Assembly (NCBI RefSeq): GCF_000308515.1
Contig: NZ_BAFV01000053.1
Span: 1 to 64,000 of the forward strand
DNA length: 64,000 nt
Direction: 5' to 3'
Source of the DNA: Nocardia carnea NBRC 14403
GTDB taxonomy: Bacteria > Actinomycetota > Actinomycetes > Mycobacteriales > Mycobacteriaceae
The notes under the pieces were generated by a model that was not told the origin of the DNA, did not search any database, and saw only the letters and a list, made by a program, of their open reading frames with translations. Positions 17,636 through 26,516 of the stretch are shown piece after piece; position 1 is the stretch's first letter, and every line of letters starts with the position of its first letter. Made by a program: the position numbers and the translations under genes.

Positions 17636-19288
17636 ATGAGTACAGTGCAGAAGAGCTACGCCTCCGGCGCGTGGAACACGCCACTGCTCGGGGAGACGAT
17701 CGGCGAAAATCTCGATCGCACGGTGGCCACTTTCCCCGATAACGATGCCCTGGTGGATGTTGCCGGTGGGCGGCGCTGGACCTATCGCGAGCTGGCGACC
17801 GAGATCGATGTGCTGGCTTCGGGGTTGCTCGCGGCCGGGATCGGCAGCGGGGACCGGGTCGGAATCTGGGCGCCCAGCTGCCCCGAATGGGTTTTCGTGC
17901 AGTACGCGACCGCCGAGATCGGCGCCGTCCTGGTCACGATCAATCCTGCCTATCGCGCACATGAACTGGAGTATGTGCTCCGGCAGGCCGGTATCCGGAT
18001 GGTCATCGCCGCACCTTCGTTCAAGACGTCGGACTATGCCGCCATACTGGAGGAGGTGCGCTCGGAATGTCCGGCGCTGGAACGGGTCGTGCTACTCGGT
18101 AGCACGGACTGGTCCGGCCTTCTCTCCACCGGCCGCGACGCCGATCCCGCCGCTCTCGCGGCCGCCCGGGACGGGTTGTCCGCGGACGATCCGATCAATA
18201 TTCAATACACCTCGGGCACAACGGGTTTCCCCAAAGGCGCGACGCTCAGCCACCACAATATCCTCAACAACGGCTACTTCGTCGGCGAGATCTGTGGTTA
18301 CACCGATCAAGACCGCGTATGCATTCCAGTGCCCTTTTATCACTGCTTCGGGATGGTGATGGGCAACCTGGCCTGCACCAGTCATGGGGCCACGGTGGTG
18401 ATCCCGGCACCGGCGTTCGATCCCGCGGCCACTCTCGCCGCGGTGCAGACGGAACGGTGCACATCGTTGTACGGGGTGCCGACCATGTTCATCGCCGAGC
18501 TCGCCGACCCCGGTTTCGACGACTACCGGTTGTCGACGCTGCGGACCGGGATCATGGCGGGGTCGCCGTGTCCGGTGGAAGTGATGAAGCAGGTTATCGA
18601 GCGGATGGGGATGAGCGAGGTGACCATCTGCTACGGCATGACCGAAACGTCACCGGTTTCCATCCAGACCAGGGCGGACGACAGTATCGACCAGCGCACG
18701 GCGACGGCCGGGCGGGTGGGGCCGCATCTGGAGATCAAAATCATCGATCCGGTGAGCGGCCGGACGTTGCCGCGCGGGGAGCCGGGTGAGGTGTGCACCC
18801 GGGGGTATTCGGTGATGCTCGGCTATTGGGAGGATCCGGAGAAAACCGCCGAGGTCGTCGACGCGGCCCGCTGGATGCATACCGGCGATCTGGGGATCAT
18901 GGACGACGACGGCTACGTGGCCATCACCGGGCGGATCAAGGATATGGTGATCCGCGGCGGCGAGAACATCTACCCGCGCGAAATCGAGGAATTCCTCTAC
19001 ACCCATCCCGATATCCTCGACGCGCAGGTGATCGGTGTCCCCGATCCCAGATACGGCGAGGAACTCATGGCTTGGGTCCGGATGCGTGCGGGCGCCGCCG
19101 CCCTCGACGCCGCGGCGCTGCAGGCATTCTGCGACGGCCGGCTGGCGCACTACAAGATCCCGCGCTACGTGCATGTGGTCGACGAGTTCCCGATGACCGT
19201 CACCGGGAAAGTCCGCAAGGTGGAGATGCGTAAGCAGGCCTTGGCCCTGCTCGAGGCCATGGGCGTGGACAAGGACCGTGCCTTGTAG
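17636..19288 (+). CDS. Acyl-CoA synthetase (FadD-like, AMP-forming)
   Basis: 550 aa from ATG 17636, with GAGAGGA upstream. Activates fatty acids to acyl-CoA through an acyl-adenylate. The AMP-binding P-loop YTSGTTGFPKGA, the CYGMTETSPV motif, the WMHTGDLGIMDDDGY motif and RIKDMVIRGGENIYPREIEE are complete, and the catalytic lysine region is KIPRYVHVVDEFPMTVTGKVRK. Family members of this type usually take medium- to long-chain fatty acids. It is monocistronic and ends at a strong bidirectional hairpin. Confidence 0.92.
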   Translation: MSTVQKSYASGAWNTPLLGETIGENLDRTVATFPDNDALVDVAGGRRWTYRELATEIDVLASGLLAAGIGSGDRVGIWAPSCPEWVFVQYATAEIGAVLVTINPAYRAHELEYVLRQAGIRMVIAAPSFKTSDYAAILEEVRSECPALERVVLLGSTDWSGLLSTGRDADPAALAAARDGLSADDPINIQYTSGTTGFPKGATLSHHNILNNGYFVGEICGYTDQDRVCIPVPFYHCFGMVMGNLACTSHGATVVIPAPAFDPAATLAAVQTERCTSLYGVPTMFIAELADPGFDDYRLSTLRTGIMAGSPCPVEVMKQVIERMGMSEVTICYGMTETSPVSIQTRADDSIDQRTATAGRVGPHLEIKIIDPVSGRTLPRGEPGEVCTRGYSVMLGYWEDPEKTAEVVDAARWMHTGDLGIMDDDGYVAITGRIKDMVIRGGENIYPREIEEFLYTHPDILDAQVIGVPDPRYGEELMAWVRMRAGAAALDAAALQAFCDGRLAHYKIPRYVHVVDEFPMTVTGKVRKVEMRKQALALLEAMGVDKDRAL

Positions 19289-19309
19289 GCAAACGCTCGA
19301 GCGGGGGTT

Positions 19310-19340
19310 TCGCCGGGCCGGAATTCGACCGGCCCGGCGA
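19310..19340. terminator. Bidirectional hairpin terminator
   Basis: Perfect 12-bp arms TCGCCGGGCCGG / CCGGCCCGGCGA with a 7-base loop (AATTCGA) lie between the convergent acyl-CoA synthetase and SDR genes. Confidence 0.75.
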
Positions 19341-19355
19341 GTTCGCCGAAGCGGT

Positions 19356-20198
19356 TCAGGCGGGGGTACCGAAAGACTCCAGAATCGTATCGATTCGCTC
19401 ACGGGCGGCGGCCGCCATCTCCGGATGCGTGGTTTCGTACAGCTTTCCGGATTCCACGGCATCGAGGATGATCTCCGCCGCCCGGGGCGCCGGGATCATC
19501 TCCTTCGCCATTTCGGCGATCGCCTCCATCATGGGTGCCAGCTTGGCCATCACTTCGGGCGGCAACGCCTCCGCTTCCGGTGCCGAGTCCTCCGGCGGGG
19601 TGGCGAGCTCGGCGAGGCCCCGGAACATCTGAGTGTCCACCGGGCCCGGGCACACCACTGTCACACCGACGTTCGGTGCGATCAGGTCCAGTTCACCCCG
19701 CAACGATTCCGAGATCGAGATGATCGCGGCCTTGCTCGCCGCGTACGGTGCACCGAACAGGCCGACCGTCAGCCCTGCCAACGAAGCCGTGTTGACGATA
19801 TGTCCGTGCCCGGCAGCGATCAGATGCGGCGTGAATACGTGGATACCGTTCACTACTCCGCCGACGTTCACCGCCCAGACCCGGTTCCAGTCGGCGGGCG
19901 TGACCTCCCAGCTCGGCCCACCTGCCCCCATACCGGCGTTGTTGAAAACCAGGTCGATACGGCCGAATTCGGCGAGCGTCCGGTCGGCGAGTGCACGCAC
20001 CTGCTCGATATCGGCGACATCGGTGGGCACGGCGAGCACCCGGTCACCGAGTTCGGTAGCGGTTGTCGCCAGCACCTCGGAATCGATATCGGACACGACC
20101 ACCCGCAGCCCGCGCTGCACCAACGCGGCGGCGATTGCCGCACCGATACCGTTCGCGGCACCGGTGACGACAGCAACCTGCCCGGCTTCCAGTTTCAT
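19356..20198 (-). CDS. Short-chain dehydrogenase/reductase
   Basis: 280 aa. The Rossmann motif TGAANGIG is at residues 12-19, NNAG near 86, and the catalytic triad is S139, Y152, K156 (YAASK). A strong GGAGG precedes the ATG. An acidic residue after beta-2 (SDIDSE) suggests NAD+ rather than NADP+. Substrate unknown; it may act on a lipid or steroid hydroxyl, but nothing nearby settles this. About 290 bp upstream contain no assignable feature. Confidence 0.88.
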   Translation of the reverse strand: MKLEAGQVAVVTGAANGIGAAIAAALVQRGLRVVVSDIDSEVLATTATELGDRVLAVPTDVADIEQVRALADRTLAEFGRIDLVFNNAGMGAGGPSWEVTPADWNRVWAVNVGGVVNGIHVFTPHLIAAGHGHIVNTASLAGLTVGLFGAPYAASKAAIISISESLRGELDLIAPNVGVTVVCPGPVDTQMFRGLAELATPPEDSAPEAEALPPEVMAKLAPMMEAIAEMAKEMIPAPRAAEIILDAVESGKLYETTHPEMAAAARERIDTILESFGTPA

Positions 20199-20491
20199 AT
20201 GCCCTCCAGTCGCATGCCCACCCCGCCGGCGGGCTCCCCACCATCCTCGCGACCTCGGCTGCCGACCACATCGGTCTCCGGGGCTACGCCCGTATCAACC
20301 CTGAGTACCACTGCGCGGCAGGCGACTTCCTTGCACGATCGGCCCCGGACCGGAACCGATCGTCCCGGTATCGCGGACCCGCGGGCGAGCGGCACTGCCC
20401 GCGAGCCGGACGGGCGGCCGTGCTCCCCCACACGGGCCTCCTCGTCGCTGTGACTCCGCGCCCGGCGACAAGGAGACCGTCCGGCTACCGT

Positions 20492-21841
20492 TCAGATGAC
20501 GCCGAGGGCGAGCATGGCATCCGCGACCTGGATGAAACCGGCGATATTCGCCCCGACGGCATAGTTTCCGGGCGCACCGTATTCGTCGGCGGTCGCCAGC
20601 GTGCGATCGTGCACGCCGCGCATGATCTCGGCGAGGCGTTGCTCGGTGTACTCGAACGACCACGAGTCCCGGGAGGCGTTCTGCTGCATTTCCAGGGCAC
20701 TGGTCGCGACACCACCGGCATTGGCGGCCTTACCCGGCGCGAACCCGACCTTCGCCTCGCCGAACACCCGCACCGCCTCCGGCGTGCAGGGCATGTTCGC
20801 CCCCTCGGCGACGACCGTACAACCGTTGCGCACCAGCACGGCCGCATCACGGCCGTTCAGCTCGTTCTGGGTGGCGCAGGGCAGCGCGATATCGCACGGC
20901 ACATTCCAGACCGATCCGTCTTCGACGAACCGCGCCGAGGGACCCCGTTCGTCGGCATAGCGGGAGATCCGGGCCCGGCGCTGCTCCTTGACCTCTTTGA
21001 GCAGTTCGAGGTCGATACCGGCTTCGTCGATGATGTAGCCGTTCGAATCGGAACAGGCGATCACCGTGCCCCCGAGTTGCTGCACCTTCTCGATCGCGTA
21101 GAGGGCCACGTTCCCGGAACCGGAGACGATGACCTTCTTGCCGTCGAAACCTTCGCCCCGGGTCCGCAGCAGTTCGTCGACGAAGAACACCACGCCGTAG
21201 CCGGTGGCTTCGGTGCGGACCTGCGACCCGCCCCACGCCAGCCCCTTACCGGTGAGCACACCCGATTCGAAGCGGTTGGTGATGCGTTTGTACTGCCCGA
21301 ACAGATAGCCGATCTCCCGCCCGCCGACACCGATATCACCGGCCGGGACGTCGGTGTGCTCGCCGATATGCCGGTAGAGCTCGGTCATGAACGCCTGGCA
21401 GAAGCGCATCACCTCGGCATCGGAGCGGCCCTTCGGATCGAAATCGGAGCCGCCTTTGCCGCCACCGATCGGCATACCCGTGAGCGAGTTCTTGAACGTC
21501 TGCTCGAACCCCAGGAATTTCACGATCCCGACGTTCACGGTCGGGTGGAAGCGCAGCCCGCCCTTGTAGGGACCGAGTGCGGAATTGAACTCCACCCGGA
21601 ATCCACGGTTGATCTGCACCTGGCCGGAATCGTCGACCCAGGCCACCCGGAAAATGATCTGCCGTTCGGGCTCACACAGGCGCCGGATCACGGCCGCATC
21701 GGTGTAGGCGGGGTGTTTGGCGACCACCGGAGCGAGGCTGTCCAGCACTTCGTGCACGGCCTGGTGGAACTCGGTCTCCCCCGCATTGCGGAGAAGTACC
21801 TCGTCGTAGATCTCCTGTAGCTCCTCGTGCAGAACGGGCAT
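20492..21841 (-). CDS. gdhA: NADP-specific glutamate dehydrogenase
   Basis: 449 aa, the length of the hexameric small GDH class that aminates 2-oxoglutarate with NADPH. The substrate lysine region GPYKGGLRFHP, the catalytic GGGKGGSDFDPKGRSD, and the nucleotide-binding VIVSGSGNVALYA are intact. GAGGAGG lies 10 bases upstream of ATG 21841. It is monocistronic. Together with central metabolism it assimilates ammonium. Confidence 0.95.
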   Translation of the reverse strand: MPVLHEELQEIYDEVLLRNAGETEFHQAVHEVLDSLAPVVAKHPAYTDAAVIRRLCEPERQIIFRVAWVDDSGQVQINRGFRVEFNSALGPYKGGLRFHPTVNVGIVKFLGFEQTFKNSLTGMPIGGGKGGSDFDPKGRSDAEVMRFCQAFMTELYRHIGEHTDVPAGDIGVGGREIGYLFGQYKRITNRFESGVLTGKGLAWGGSQVRTEATGYGVVFFVDELLRTRGEGFDGKKVIVSGSGNVALYAIEKVQQLGGTVIACSDSNGYIIDEAGIDLELLKEVKEQRRARISRYADERGPSARFVEDGSVWNVPCDIALPCATQNELNGRDAAVLVRNGCTVVAEGANMPCTPEAVRVFGEAKVGFAPGKAANAGGVATSALEMQQNASRDSWSFEYTEQRLAEIMRGVHDRTLATADEYGAPGNYAVGANIAGFIQVADAMLALGVI

Positions 21842-22153
21842 GGATCCGGTACCTCCTCATCGTCGGCGACCTTGCGCTGATCGACCACCGGGCCGCGTTC
21901 GAGCATTCGCATCCGGCCACGAGCTCACCGCCGCAAGGTCACCGTTGTGAGCGTAACTGTCGGCCCGATTGCCCCCGCCACCTGCCTACTCACGATGTGA
22001 TTCAGATCCGTGGAGCGTTATTTTCGCCACACCTGCGCGGCGCTGCAACAGGCGGTTTCCGCCACACGTGGCCGGCCGTCCGGTCGCCGATCGTGCGTTC
22101 AGCACGTCGCGAACATCCGTGGGGCCTCCGGATATCCGGCGCGAAACGGCAAA

Positions 22154-22180
22154 CGCCCGGCCGGAGTAACCGGCCGGGCG
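22154..22180 (-). terminator. Intrinsic terminator of etfBA
   Basis: Perfect 11-bp arms CGCCCGGCCGG / CCGGCCGGGCG with a 5-base loop, followed on the minus strand by TTTGCCGTTT. It lies 36 bases beyond the etfA stop. The remainder of the 374-bp gap to gdhA (21842-22153), which must hold the gdhA promoter, shows no further clear motif. Confidence 0.8.
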
Positions 22181-22215
22181 TGCTCACGCCGTGGCGTGGG
22201 ACAGCGCGAGGGCGC

Positions 22216-23172
22216 TCAGCCCTTGTGCTTCTTGACCTCTTCGGTCAGCTGCGGGGCGACATTGAACAGGTCGCCGACGATGCCGTAGTCGGCGATCTCG
22301 AAGATCGGCGCCTCTTCGTCCTTGTTGACCGCGATGATGGTCTTCGAGGTCTGCATACCGGCCCGGTGCTGGATCGCGCCGGAGATACCCAAGGCGACGT
22401 ACAGCTGCGGGGAGACCGTCTTACCGGTCTGGCCCACCTGGAACTGGCCCGGGTAGTAGCCCGAGTCGACCGCGGCACGCGAGGCGCCAACGGCCGCGCC
22501 GAGCGAATCGGCCAGGGTCTCGACCACGGAGAAGTTGTCGGCGGAACCGACACCGCGGCCACCGGAGACGACGATATTCGCCTCGGTGAGCTCGGGCCGG
22601 TCGCCGGCGACGACGGGCTCGCGGCTGGTGACCTTGACGACGCCCTCTTCCTGCGCGGGGACCTCGACGGTGACCTTCTCACCGGCGCCGGCCGAGGCCT
22701 TCGCCTCGATCGAGCCCGGGCGCACGGAGATCACGGGCACATCGCCGGTGGCCTTGGCATCGACGGTGAAGGCGCCACCGAAGATGCTGTGCACGGCCGA
22801 GCCGTCGGCTTTGACGTCGATGACGTCGACCAGCAGGCCGGAGCCGATACGGGCAGCCAGACGGCCGGAGACCTCTTTGCCCTCGGCGCTCGCGGCGACC
22901 AGGACGGCCGCCGGGGAGGCGGATTCGACCAGGCCGGCGAGCACATCGACCTTCGGGGTGATGAGGTAGTTCTCGACATCGTCGGATTCGGCGACGTAGA
23001 TCTTGGCGGCGCCGGCCGCGGCCAGCGCGTCGGACAGTTTGTCGGCGGTGCCGGGGGCGCCCAGCACCACGGCCGACGGCTCACCGAGAGTGGCGGCGGC
23101 GCTCAGCAGTTCGGTGGTCACCTTCTTGACCGCACCGTCGGCGTGCTCGACGAGCACAAGTACTTCTGCCAT
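22216..23172 (-). CDS. etfA: Electron transfer flavoprotein alpha subunit
   Basis: 318 aa. With EtfB it carries electrons from acyl-CoA dehydrogenases to the quinone pool. The C-terminal FAD-binding half is clear: SGGRGVGSADNFSVVETLAD, SRAAVDSGYYPGQFQVGQTGKTV, LYVALGISGAIQHRAGM, and IIAVNKDEEAPIFEIADYG. GGAG lies 9 bases upstream of the ATG. It follows etfB in one operon with a 39-base gap and ends at a strong terminator. Ortholog of Rv3028c (fixB). Confidence 0.96.
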   Translation of the reverse strand: MAEVLVLVEHADGAVKKVTTELLSAAATLGEPSAVVLGAPGTADKLSDALAAAGAAKIYVAESDDVENYLITPKVDVLAGLVESASPAAVLVAASAEGKEVSGRLAARIGSGLLVDVIDVKADGSAVHSIFGGAFTVDAKATGDVPVISVRPGSIEAKASAGAGEKVTVEVPAQEEGVVKVTSREPVVAGDRPELTEANIVVSGGRGVGSADNFSVVETLADSLGAAVGASRAAVDSGYYPGQFQVGQTGKTVSPQLYVALGISGAIQHRAGMQTSKTIIAVNKDEEAPIFEIADYGIVGDLFNVAPQLTEEVKKHKG

Positions 23173-23211
23173 TTGTCTCTTCTCCTAGAAGTTGCTGCGG
23201 GTGCGGGGGAC

Positions 23212-23997
23212 TCAGATGATCTTCTGGCCGACCAGGTACTGGGCGATCTTGGTGCCGCCGTCGCCCTCGTCGCTGATCTTCTCGCCCGCGGTACGCGGCG
23301 GCTTCGGGGTGGACGCGGTCACCGCGGTGCCCGCATTGGCCACACCCACGGTCGACGGGTCGATGCCCAGGTCTTCCAGGGTGAAGGTCTGCACTTCCTT
23401 CTTCTTGGCGGCCATGATGCCCTTGAAGGAGGGGAAGCGCGGTTCGTTGATCTTCTCGGTGACGCTGACGATGGCCGGCAGCGTCGCCTCCAGCTTGAAC
23501 ACGCCTTCGTCGGTCTCCCGCTCGCCGGTGATCTTCTCGCCGTCGACGGTGAGCTTGCGCAGATGGGTGAGCTGCGGGATGCCCAGGTACTCGGCGATAA
23601 CGGCCGGGACGGCACCCGAGCGGCCGTCGGTGGCCTCGTTACCGGCGATAACCAGTTCGACGCCCTCGACCTGGCCCAGCGCACCGGCCAGGACCCACGC
23701 GGTCTGGACGGTATCGGAGCCGTGGATGGCGGGGTCGTTGATGTGGATCGCCTTGTCGGCGCCCATGGACAGGGCCTTGCGGATGGCCTCGGTGGCGCGA
23801 TCCGGACCAGCGGCCAGCACGGTGACCTCACCGCCCTGCGCCTCCTTGATCAGGAGGGCTTCTTCGACAGCGCGCTCGTTGATCTCGTCGAGCACCGCGT
23901 CGGCGGCTTCACGGTCGAGGGTGAAGTCACCGTCGGTCAGCTTGCGCTCGGACCAGGTATCGGGCACCTGCTTGATGAGTACGACGATATTCGGCAT
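23212..23997 (-). CDS. etfB: Electron transfer flavoprotein beta subunit
   Basis: 261 aa from ATG 23997 (MPNIVVLIKQVPDTW), matching the Rv3029c start; an upstream frame extension to 24069 lies in the promoter region and was rejected. Characteristic segments are DEINERAVEEAL, ATEAIRKALSMGADKAIH (AMP/FAD-binding), and LPAIVSVTEKINEPRFPSFKGIMAAKKK (recognition loop). AGGAGG is 13 bases upstream, longer than usual. It heads the etfBA operon beneath a strong dyad. Confidence 0.96.
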   Translation of the reverse strand: MPNIVVLIKQVPDTWSERKLTDGDFTLDREAADAVLDEINERAVEEALLIKEAQGGEVTVLAAGPDRATEAIRKALSMGADKAIHINDPAIHGSDTVQTAWVLAGALGQVEGVELVIAGNEATDGRSGAVPAVIAEYLGIPQLTHLRKLTVDGEKITGERETDEGVFKLEATLPAIVSVTEKINEPRFPSFKGIMAAKKKEVQTFTLEDLGIDPSTVGVANAGTAVTASTPKPPRTAGEKISDEGDGGTKIAQYLVGQKII

Positions 23998-24102
23998 CGG
24001 TCTTCGTCGACCTCCTGTTCTGGTTACCTGTATTGGCGGTCGCACGATCTCCAGTGGCCGTACGTCCATGTGAGTAGCTCAGGCCGAGACATTACCCTAC
24101 GT

Positions 24103-24124
24103 TAAGTTACTGGTGGGTAACTTA
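24103..24124. promoter_or_regulatory. Strong dyad operator upstream of etfBA
   Basis: TAAGTTAC-N6-GTAACTTA is a perfect 8-bp-arm inverted repeat (22 bp) in the 195-bp divergent region between etfB and the methyltransferase gene. Its size and symmetry suit a TetR-family repressor. The core TTAC-N6-GTAA is echoed loosely by TTACCCCGGGGGTA near the desaturase. Confidence 0.6.
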
Positions 24125-24192
24125 CAAGCGCGGCCGCCCGGAGGGCCTCCCTGGAGACCCGTGTACCGGGCAGTACCAGTAACCTCGTCGCA

Positions 24193-24978
24193 ATGAGCGA
24201 GGCTGTGATTCCCGCCGCACCGGCTACCCCTGACGTACTGGAGCCGCTGCCGTTGACCGGCGAGCGGACGGTGCCGGGTATCGCGGAGGAGAACTACTGG
24301 TTCCGCCGGCACGAGATCGTCTACGACCGGCTGCTGTCGCGATGCGCGGACAAGGTGGTTCTCGAAGCCGGATCGGGCGAAGGCTACGGCGCGAATATGA
24401 TCGCCGGGATCGCGACCGCGGTGATCGGCCTCGACTACGACCGCGGCGCCGCCGCACATGTGCGCGCGCGGTACCCACGGGTACGAATGATCCGTGGCAA
24501 CCTGGCCGCCCTCCCACTGCCCGACAACACGGTCGACACCGTGGTGAATTTCCAAGTGATCGAACATCTTTGGGATCAGGTGCAGTTCCTGCGCGAATGC
24601 CTGCGCGTCCTGCGCCCCGGCGGCGAACTGCTCATCAGCACCCCCAACCGGATCACCTTCTCCCCCGGACGTGACACTCCGCTCAACCCGTTCCACACGC
24701 GCGAACTGAACGCCGCCGAATTGACCGAACTGCTCGAGGAAGCCGGTTTCCGGGTGGAGCTCATGACGGGTGTGCACCACGGCCCGAGTCTGCGCGCACT
24801 GGACGAAAAACACGGCGGCTCTTTCATCGACGCGCAGATCGAGCGGGCGCTGGCCGGTGAACCCTGGCCGGCCGAACTCACCGCCGACGTCGCGGGTATC
24901 ACCGTCGACGATTTCGCGATGACGCCTGTCGATATCGACGCCAGCCTCGACCTGGTCGCCCGAGCGGTGAAACCGTGA
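24193..24978 (+). CDS. Class I SAM-dependent methyltransferase (Rv3030-like)
   Basis: 261 aa. The SAM site is VLEAGSGEGYGANMIAG, with acidic VIGLDYDRG, and NFQVIEHLWDQVQFLRECLRVLRPGGELLISTPN. It overlaps the GH57 gene by GTGA, and that gene overlaps the glycosyltransferase by ATGA, so three genes are translated as a unit. In mycobacteria this cluster (Rv3030-Rv3032) is linked to methylglucose lipopolysaccharide and alpha-glucan synthesis, which makes a sugar O-methyltransferase the best guess. Direct substrate evidence is not in the sequence. Confidence 0.88.
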   Translation: MSEAVIPAAPATPDVLEPLPLTGERTVPGIAEENYWFRRHEIVYDRLLSRCADKVVLEAGSGEGYGANMIAGIATAVIGLDYDRGAAAHVRARYPRVRMIRGNLAALPLPDNTVDTVVNFQVIEHLWDQVQFLRECLRVLRPGGELLISTPNRITFSPGRDTPLNPFHTRELNAAELTELLEEAGFRVELMTGVHHGPSLRALDEKHGGSFIDAQIERALAGEPWPAELTADVAGITVDDFAMTPVDIDASLDLVARAVKP

Positions 24979-26516
24979 GCGGCAACAACACCGGCGACGC
25001 GGTACCCGGGCAGTTCACCCTCGTCCTGCACTCGCACCTCCCGTGGCTGGCCCATCACGGCCGGTGGCCGGTCGGCGAGGAATGGCTCTACCAGTCGTGG
25101 GCGTCCTCGTATCTGCCGGTCGTCGAGGTACTGCGCACCCTCGCCGCCGAGGGCCGCTCGCATCTGCTGACATTGGGGATAACCCCTGTTCTCGCAGCAC
25201 AACTCGATGATCCGCATTCGCTGGCGGGTATGCATCACTGGCTCGGCAACTGGCAGTTGCGGGCCGACGAGGCCGCCATGGCCGGCAACAAGGCACTCGG
25301 CCGGCACGAGCACCGGCTCGCGGCGGCCGCGCTGACCGAGTTCGAACAGAACTGGCGGCACGGGGCGGCACCGGTCTGGCGGCAATTGCTCGACGCCGAT
25401 GCCATCGAATTGCTCGGCGGTCCGCTGGCGCACCCGTTCCAGCCGCTACTCGACGAACGGCTGCGCGATTTCCAGTTGCGTGAAGGGCTCGCCGACGCAC
25501 GCCTGCGCTGGGGTCACACACCGTCGGGGTTGTGGGCGCCGGAATGTGGATTCACACCGGGTATGGAAGACGGCTACGCCGCCGCCGGTGTGACGCATTT
25601 CATGGTCGACGGTCCCGCTCTGCGCGGGGATACCTCGCTCGGCCGGCCGGTCCGCGACTCCCCCGTCGTCGCGTTCGGGCGCGATCTCACGGTCAGCTAC
25701 CGGGTGTGGTCGCCGAAATCGGGTTACCCCGGCAATGGTGCCTACCGGGACTTCCATCATTACGACCACGCCACCGGACTCAAACCCGCCCGGGTCACCG
25801 GGAAAACCGTCGCCGGGCCGGACAAAGCGCCCTACGACCCCGAACTCGCCGCCGCCCAGATAGAGCGGGATGTCGCGGATTTCGTCGCGACGGTACGCGA
25901 GCGGCTCATCACCGAATCCGAACGGATCGGGCGCCCCGCCCTGGTGGTCGCGGCATTCGATACCGAACTGTACGGGCACTGGTGGCATGAGGGCCCGCAG
26001 TGGCTCGCCCAGGTGCTGCGCGCGCTACCGGAGGCCGGCGTTACCGTCGGGACCCTCGCGGACGCACGCGAACGCGGGCTCGTCGGCGAACCCGTTCCGC
26101 TCACCGATTCGTCGTGGGGGTCGGGTAAGGACTGGCGGGTCTGGGCCGGGGACCAGGTCCGCGATCTGGTCGAACTGAACGACGAAATCGTCCGGCTCGC
26201 CGTCGACACCACCGCGAAAATGCGGGCCACCGCGCCCACCGGCCGCGACCCGGTGGCCGATCAACTCCTGCGCGAAGCCATCCTCGCGGTGTCCAGCGAC
26301 TGGGCCTTCATGGTCAGCAAGGATTCCGCCGCCGGATACGCCCGCGACCGGGCCCACCAGCATGCGCACGCCGTCCGCGAGATCGCGGGCGCCGTCGGCG
26401 CGGGCCAGTACGCGCGAGCCCGGGAATTGGCGGCCGGATGGGCCGTGGCCGACGGCGTGTTCGGAGCCCTGGACGCGCGTAGGCTACGCGTCAATCCAGC
26501 AGAAGGACCGCGATGA
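24975..26516 (+). CDS. GH57 1,4-alpha-glucan branching enzyme
   Basis: 513 aa from GTG 24975. It cuts and re-attaches alpha-1,4-glucan chains as alpha-1,6 branches. HSHLPW is at residues 19-24; the predicted nucleophile is E190 in LWAPECGF and the acid/base is D329 in AAFDTELYGHWW. A helical C-terminal domain (LELNDEIVRLAVD ... WAFMVSKDSAAGYARDRA) is typical of GH57 branching enzymes. Ortholog of Rv3031, acting beside the glucosyltransferase in the polymethylated polysaccharide cluster. Confidence 0.92.
   Translation: MSGNNTGDAVPGQFTLVLHSHLPWLAHHGRWPVGEEWLYQSWASSYLPVVEVLRTLAAEGRSHLLTLGITPVLAAQLDDPHSLAGMHHWLGNWQLRADEAAMAGNKALGRHEHRLAAAALTEFEQNWRHGAAPVWRQLLDADAIELLGGPLAHPFQPLLDERLRDFQLREGLADARLRWGHTPSGLWAPECGFTPGMEDGYAAAGVTHFMVDGPALRGDTSLGRPVRDSPVVAFGRDLTVSYRVWSPKSGYPGNGAYRDFHHYDHATGLKPARVTGKTVAGPDKAPYDPELAAAQIERDVADFVATVRERLITESERIGRPALVVAAFDTELYGHWWHEGPQWLAQVLRALPEAGVTVGTLADARERGLVGEPVPLTDSSWGSGKDWRVWAGDQVRDLVELNDEIVRLAVDTTAKMRATAPTGRDPVADQLLREAILAVSSDWAFMVSKDSAAGYARDRAHQHAHAVREIAGAVGAGQYARARELAAGWAVADGVFGALDARRLRVNPAEGPR

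Noticed and set aside
19310..19340. The 12-bp dyad as a repressor operator
   Set aside because: It lies between two convergent stops, where a terminator is the simple explanation.
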